Below, in pieces: positions 5,456 through 8,681 of a stretch of DNA of 8,681 nt. Positions within the stretch are counted from its first letter, which is position 1, and every line of letters begins with the position of its first letter. The translations under genes and the position numbers were made by a program. The notes below the pieces were generated by a model, which saw nothing but the letters and a program-made list of their open reading frames with translations, ran no database searches and was not told the origin of the DNA. Source of the DNA: Chloroflexota bacterium (GTDB lineage: Bacteria > Chloroflexota > UBA6077). The stretch spans positions 1-8,681 of the forward strand of contig JAJYKO010000174.1 in NCBI GenBank assembly GCA_021788565.1. Reading direction: 5' to 3'.

Positions 5456-6817
5456 TCAAGATGCCGTTTCCACTTCTGTCAGGGCCTCGTCCAAACGGCC
5501 GAGGGCAACGGCGGCCTCGCTCCGCGTGATGATCAGTGGAGGGCAGAGTCTCACAACGTTGGCTCCGGCTCCCAGCACGATCACCCCGCGATCGAAGCAT
5601 CCATGAATCACCCTGTTTCGTTCGGTCGTCGCCTTTTCCTTTGTGGTGCGATCCCTGACCAGCTCGATGCCGATCATCAGCCCGACTCCCCGAACGTCCC
5701 CGATCAATGGATGTCTCTCCTGCATCTCGCGCACCTTATCCAGCATGTAGGAGCCCACCGCGGCAGCATTGGCCATCAACTCGTCCTCCACGAGTTTCAG
5801 GGTCGCGAGTCCGGCTGCGCAGGCGACAGGGTTCCCCCCGAAAGTGGTGCCGTGGGAGCCCGGCGGCCAGTTCATGATCTTCGAACTGGCGACGATAGCC
5901 CCGAGCGGCATGCCCGAAGCGATCCCCTTGGCCGTGATGAGGATGTCCGGCTCCACTCCCCAGTGCTCCATAGCGAACATCTTGCCGGTACGGCCTATTC
6001 CCGACTGCACCTCGTCCGCGATCAACAGGATCCCGTGTCGATCTGCAAGAGCCCGCAGCTCCTCGTGGAACCGTGGCGGCGGTACCACGTAGCCGCCCTC
6101 GCCCTGGATCGGCTCGACTACTATCGCCGCCACCTCTTCCGGGGAGATCACTGTCTCGAAGAGGACCTGATCGATGAAGCGGACGCACTCCATACCGCAG
6201 TCGGGATAGCTGTGCTTGAAGACACACCGATAGCAGTAGGCATAGGGGGCATGGAAGCTTCCGGGGATTACCGGCGAGAAGCCGCGGCGCTGTACCGGCT
6301 TGCTGGCCGTGATGGAAAGCGAGCCGAGGGTACGCCCGTGGAATGCTCCGAAGAAGGCGATCACCTGATGGCGCCCGGTGGCATGTCGCGCCAGCTTGAT
6401 CGCACCCTCCACCGCCTCGGTGCCTGAGTTGGCGAAGAATACCCGGGGCTTCTCTCCGGTCACGTTTGAGACTCGCCCCAACTGCTCGGCCAGCTCAATC
6501 TCGGGCCGATAGTAGAAATCGGTGCCGGACATGTGAATCAACTTGGCTGCCTGATCCTGGATCGCCTGGACCACAGCAGGGTGGCAGTGTCCGGTGGAGC
6601 ACACGGCGATGCCCGCCGACATGTCGAGGAAGCGGTTGCCGTCGGGATCGGTGATCCACATCCCTCTTCCGCTCTCGGCAACGAGTGGATAGTCCCGAGT
6701 GTAGGAAGTCGATAGGACCGCGCGGTCCCTCTCCACCAGTTCCTGCGCCTGTGGACCGGGCAGGCTGGTCTTCAGGTAAGGATAGGCCGGATGCAGCTCA
6801 TCGTCTTCTGCTGACAT
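5456..6817 (-). CDS. Class-III PLP-dependent aminotransferase (4-aminobutyrate / acetylornithine aminotransferase family, possibly racemase-like)
   Basis: A 453-residue cytoplasmic PLP enzyme. Phosphate-binding SGTEA is at 131-135 and AFHGRTLGSL at 158-167. The cofactor aspartate is D268 in LLIADEVQSGIGRTG. The Schiff-base lysine is K297 in ITAKGIASGMPLGA. TTFGGNPVACAA at 324-335 completes the class-III set. Such enzymes transfer omega-amino groups (GABA, ornithine, lysine) to 2-oxoglutarate, but archaeal relatives include amino acid racemases, so the reaction is open. A four-cysteine insert (C195, C198, C207, C211) is unusual. Start ATG 6815-6817 was chosen because the reading frame extends 70 codons further upstream (to 7027) across a good promoter, and a G6 Shine-Dalgarno sits five bases before this ATG. 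It is the first gene of the operon with the two dehydrogenase subunits. Confidence 0.9.
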   Translation of the reverse strand: MSAEDDELHPAYPYLKTSLPGPQAQELVERDRAVLSTSYTRDYPLVAESGRGMWITDPDGNRFLDMSAGIAVCSTGHCHPAVVQAIQDQAAKLIHMSGTDFYYRPEIELAEQLGRVSNVTGEKPRVFFANSGTEAVEGAIKLARHATGRHQVIAFFGAFHGRTLGSLSITASKPVQRRGFSPVIPGSFHAPYAYCYRCVFKHSYPDCGMECVRFIDQVLFETVISPEEVAAIVVEPIQGEGGYVVPPPRFHEELRALADRHGILLIADEVQSGIGRTGKMFAMEHWGVEPDILITAKGIASGMPLGAIVASSKIMNWPPGSHGTTFGGNPVACAAGLATLKLVEDELMANAAAVGSYMLDKVREMQERHPLIGDVRGVGLMIGIELVRDRTTKEKATTERNRVIHGCFDRGVIVLGAGANVVRLCPPLIITRSEAAVALGRLDEALTEVETAS

Positions 6818-6831
6818 TGACGCCCCCCATT

Positions 6832-6854
6832 GGGCAGGACCGCTGATCCCGCCC
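6832..6854 (-). promoter_or_regulatory. Leader hairpin next to the aminotransferase ribosome binding site
   Basis: On the transcript GGGCGGGA pairs with UCCUGCCC (8 bp including one G-U) around a 7-base loop. It ends four bases before the G6 Shine-Dalgarno at 6823-6828. Its position could affect ribosome access or end a roughly 160-nt leader. No known riboswitch consensus was recognised. The function is inferred. Confidence 0.4.
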
Positions 6855-6983
6855 CGATGCCGCCAGGCGAGCGTTCCCGCCGGAAATAGTGGAATCGATG
6901 AATGGGCGCGATTGGCGGTTGGCGACACTGCCAGAGGGAGCGGCAATGCTGGGGACCGATCACACCAATCCTCTCTGGGCCGT

Positions 6984-7012
6984 ACTTTACTGGAGGGGAT
7001 TCGCCGTGTCAA
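6984..7012 (-). promoter_or_regulatory. Sigma70-type promoter of the aminotransferase-dehydrogenase operon
   Basis: The minus strand carries a perfect -35 box TTGACA (7007-7012), a 17-base spacer and a -10 box TAAAGT (6984-6989, four of six matches to TATAAT). Transcription would begin near 6977, leaving a leader of about 160 bases before the ATG at 6817. This is the best promoter in the window and points at the first gene of the catabolic operon. It also argues against the longer reading frame that starts at 7027. Confidence 0.7.
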
Positions 7013-7042
7013 TCCAATAGCGAACACCGCTTCGCGGCGAAC

Positions 7043-7176
7043 TGTGAAGCAGCCTCGGCTGCGAAACCGATGGCGCGTAGGAGCCGGCTCCTGCCGGCGA
7101 TGGCCCTGGCGCCGATACGAGTGCCACTCGATCCATCGCGTGACCGGACCGGTCGCCAGCTGGAGCTGGCTCCTAC
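7043..7176. repeat. REP-like hairpin cluster (three units, one inverted)
   Basis: Two units, 7077-7100 on the plus strand and 7153-7176 on the minus strand, each read GTAGGA, a 6-bp stem with 4-base loop, then GA. In the first the stem is GCCGGC/GCCGGC with loop TCCT. In the second it is GCCAGC/GCTGGC with loop TCCA. The only three differences are one base-pair replacement in the stem (both sides changed) and one loop base. A third, weaker plus-strand unit at 7043-7064 is TGTGAA, GCAGCC, TC, GGCTGC, GA. Between the main units lie smaller palindromes, GACCGG-A-CCGGTC (7142-7154) and CGAGTG-C-CACTCG. The GTAG head and inverted pairing match REP/BIME elements mobilised by RAYT transposases. No RAYT gene is in the window. 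The cluster ends 15 bases past the L,D-transpeptidase stop. Confidence 0.7.
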
Positions 7177-7190
7177 TTCATCGGTCTTCG

Positions 7191-8444
7191 TCACTTGAGG
7201 ATCACGACCGGGGTCGCCGTGCCTGTATGGCCCCAGACTTCGGTGGCGCCGGGTGGCAGGGTGGGCAGGGTCAGCCCGAACAGATACTCAGCGTCCGTCC
7301 AGGTCAGGTTGACACACCCCTGACTCTGGCGTGAGCCGAAGTAGTCGTGCCAGTAGGTACCATGGATCCCGTACCCCCCGTCCTTGTAATACTGAGTAAA
7401 CGGCACGTTCGGAAGATCGTATGGGTGCGTGGGGTTCTGCACGTTGTTGCTGGACATGCGGTCCCCGATGAACTTGCCGAAGGTAATGTAAGTGCCGGTG
7501 GGTGTGGCAACCCCAGCCAGGCCCAACGCCACATAGGTCACAAAGACCGGCTTGCCGTCCTTCACGAAGGTAAGGCTGGATGCGGCCCTATCTACCACAA
7601 TCCAGGAGCCGTTGGGGGAACCTCCCTCCGGCGGAGTCGTGTTCGGCTTCGGATCCGGCAGCCGCTGCACAAACGAGCTGAAGATCCGCCCTCCCGCGTA
7701 ACGCCCGCCGTCAATGCGGTACCATACGGAACTGCCGTTGATCGACTCGCCATGTTCCTCAGCCAGCACTTTCACATGCTCGCCCCCGTCGAATACGCCG
7801 AGCACCGGCGACTGGGTGGTGGGCGCCGCACGCACGTTCGCCTGTCCGGTAACTACACCCCACCACCCCTTGGGGGCCTCGGACGCCGCGGGAAGCTGCC
7901 ACCAGCTTGCCCAGTCGTTGGTAGCCCACTCGATGGTCCCCAGCGGCACGTAACCGGCGGTGGTAGCCCACCATACGTTTCCGTCCCCTTCAAGCCCGTG
8001 GGACACGCCCATCACCCGCAAGAGATCACCTTTCACCGCGGTACGCATGATCCCGCTGGCCTCGTACGGTTTGGCGTAGACGGATACTGACGGAACCGAG
8101 ACCTGAGCGGTCCAGGGCGTGTAGAACTCCGAGACGTCGCTCGCAGGCATGAAACCGACCGGCACCTGGACCCAGCTGGATCCATCGGACCCCGTCGTCT
8201 CCGCCAGAACGACGACGATCGCGTTCTTCCCCAGCGGGCCGACTGGCGGCGAAGATTGGTCCGGTTTGCTGTAGACAACCGCGTGGTCGACTATGACGTG
8301 CGCCTGATAGGGTGGCCCCCACCGGTCCGCGTAAGCTACACCGCTGCTCAGCAGAAGCCAGAGGGTGAGTGCCACGGGCACCGCAGCCAATCCCCTCCAA
8401 GGTAAGAGTCTCGAGAAAGGCATTGTACAGAAGAGCTTGCTCAT
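7191..8444 (-). CDS. Secreted L,D-transpeptidase (YkuD) with N-terminal SH3-like repeats
   Basis: A 417-residue exported peptidoglycan enzyme. A signal peptide spans residues 1 to about 39 (basic start, hydrophobic AAVPVALTLWLLLSSG, then AYA). Three SH3-like modules follow, near 46-105, 112-172 and 194-261; the third has the typical GQANVRAAPTTQSPVLGVF. A Pro-rich linker (263-278) leads to the YkuD domain (280-417), with TPTGTY at 314-319, the active-site histidine H361 in GIHGTY, and the nucleophile C377 in SQGCVNL. Family enzymes cross-link stem peptides or attach proteins to peptidoglycan outside the membrane. Oddly, the SHGC motif reads SQGC here. ATG at 8442-8444 was chosen because it places the signal peptide at the N-terminus and has GGGGAAAG just upstream. 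A GTG at 8532-8534 would put 30 extra residues, encoded by a tandem repeat, in front. It is not obviously linked to the operon downstream. Confidence 0.92.
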   Translation of the reverse strand: MSKLFCTMPFSRLLPWRGLAAVPVALTLWLLLSSGVAYADRWGPPYQAHVIVDHAVVYSKPDQSSPPVGPLGKNAIVVVLAETTGSDGSSWVQVPVGFMPASDVSEFYTPWTAQVSVPSVSVYAKPYEASGIMRTAVKGDLLRVMGVSHGLEGDGNVWWATTAGYVPLGTIEWATNDWASWWQLPAASEAPKGWWGVVTGQANVRAAPTTQSPVLGVFDGGEHVKVLAEEHGESINGSSVWYRIDGGRYAGGRIFSSFVQRLPDPKPNTTPPEGGSPNGSWIVVDRAASSLTFVKDGKPVFVTYVALGLAGVATPTGTYITFGKFIGDRMSSNNVQNPTHPYDLPNVPFTQYYKDGGYGIHGTYWHDYFGSRQSQGCVNLTWTDAEYLFGLTLPTLPPGATEVWGHTGTATPVVILK

Positions 8445-8459
8445 AACTTTCCCCGGGTT

Positions 8460-8544
8460 GTTGTAGAGTGGACGAACCGTCTGGATGGTCCGAGCTGACT
8501 GAATGGTCCGAGCTGAAGGGGTAGTCCGCGCCACAGTCTACAAC
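8460..8544. repeat. Inverted repeat flanking the tandem-repeat region upstream of the L,D-transpeptidase gene
   Basis: GTTGTAGA (8460-8467) and TCTACAAC (8537-8544) are perfect 8-bp complements. The match continues inward as GTGG/CCAC if two bases are skipped on the right side. The pair encloses the 18-bp tandem repeats. It begins 16 bases upstream of the chosen start codon, so it occupies the expected promoter/operator region. It could be a regulatory structure or the footprint of a small element. Confidence 0.5.
8481..8516. repeat. 18-bp tandem direct repeat upstream of the L,D-transpeptidase gene
   Basis: Two adjacent copies, 8481-8498 (CTGGATGGTCCGAGCTGA) and 8499-8516 (CTGAATGGTCCGAGCTGA), differ at one base. 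A degenerate third copy in the same 18-bp register lies at 8517-8534, keeping the core TxGTCCG with 9 of 18 matches. In the upstream extension of the reading frame the repeats encode SARTIQ twice, but the signal peptide placement makes translation of this part unlikely. Tandem sites of this kind in a promoter region suggest binding sites for a regulator. Confidence 0.65.
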
Positions 8545-8577
8545 GTCGCCGAGGATTTGTCGCCTGCCCGGTCGAAG

Positions 8578-8681
8578 TCAGGCGAGCTTGAACGCCGTCA
8601 TCGAGACGGAGGCAAGGTCGATCCCCTCTACGAGAATTGTCAACTCATCGCCGTCGCGCCTGGCACCTGCTACATACAGCA
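8578..8681 (-). CDS. C-terminal end of an unrecognised protein (partial)
   Basis: An open frame enters from the right edge and ends with TGA at 8578-8580. The visible 33 residues run from LYVAGARRDGDELTIL through VEGIDLASVSM to TAFKLA. The reading is free of stops, the hydrophobic and charged residues alternate as in a beta-rich domain end, and it is on the same strand as every other gene. No family was recognised. With so little sequence it could be a chance open frame. The 133 bases between it and the transpeptidase start hold the repeat region. Confidence 0.5.
   Translation of the reverse strand, partial: LYVAGARRDGDELTILVEGIDLASVSMTAFKLA

Noticed and set aside
5045..6427. A 460-codon open frame on the plus strand
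   Set aside because: It crosses the opposite strand of three recognised genes (FAD subunit, Fer2 protein, aminotransferase) and shows no domain or plausible start signal.
6818..7027. N-terminal extension of 70 residues on the aminotransferase
   Set aside because: The extension has no similarity to class-III enzymes and overlaps a TTGACA-17-TAAAGT promoter. The ATG at 6817 has a Shine-Dalgarno and gives a normal family length.
7020..7176. Possible CRISPR array
   Set aside because: The repeated units are short hairpins in opposite orientations with no constant-length spacers and no cas genes; they fit REP-like elements.
7077..7176. Possible insertion sequence with terminal inverted repeats
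   Set aside because: The 100-bp interval encodes no transposase and shows no evident target duplication, and each arm is itself a hairpin. It could still be a MITE-like remnant, but a REP pair explains it better.
8445..8534. N-terminal extension of 30 residues on the L,D-transpeptidase
   Set aside because: It would bury the signal peptide behind Arg-rich repeats; the ATG at 8444 gives a clean export signal and has a purine-rich ribosome binding site.

Overview
The window is about 60% GC. All nine protein-coding regions read on the minus strand, so transcription runs from high to low coordinates. The organism is probably a high-GC bacterium from the Chloroflexota or a similar environmental lineage. 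The clues are the substrate-binding lipoprotein with a roughly 55-residue Ala/Pro/Thr tether, a secreted multi-SH3 L,D-transpeptidase, frequent GTG starts, and an HcnAB-type dehydrogenase beside a broad class-III aminotransferase. This placement is inference; no rRNA or marker gene is present.

Layout from right to left. At the right edge is the C-terminal end of an unrecognised gene (8578-8681). An unusual 85-bp region follows (8460-8544), with an 18-bp tandem repeat enclosed by an inverted repeat. Next is a secreted SH3-YkuD L,D-transpeptidase (7191-8444). A 373-bp intergenic region carries a cluster of REP-like hairpins (7043-7176), a strong sigma70-type promoter (6984-7012) and a roughly 160-nt leader. 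That promoter appears to drive an amino-compound catabolic operon: a class-III PLP enzyme (5456-6817), a small [2Fe-2S] protein (5113-5436) and an FAD/BFD-[2Fe-2S] dehydrogenase subunit (3726-5126). The last two resemble HcnA/HcnB or opine-oxidase subunits.

After a weak terminator-like hairpin and a 130-bp spacer with competing inverted repeats come the genes of a branched-chain amino acid type (HAAT/Liv) ABC importer: livK (2158-3579), a very stable intercistronic hairpin (2096-2137), livH (1141-2034), livM (114-1157) and the start of livG (1-99, running off the left edge).

The likely theme is uptake of an amino compound by the Liv importer, then transamination or racemisation and flavin/iron-sulfur-linked oxidation in the cytoplasm. 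The substrate cannot be read from the sequence. The most interesting points are an HcnAB-like pair with no adjacent HcnC/DAO-type catalytic subunit, a four-cysteine insert in the PLP enzyme, REP-like units with compensatory stem changes, an L,D-transpeptidase whose SHGC motif reads SQGC, and the repeat architecture upstream of that gene.
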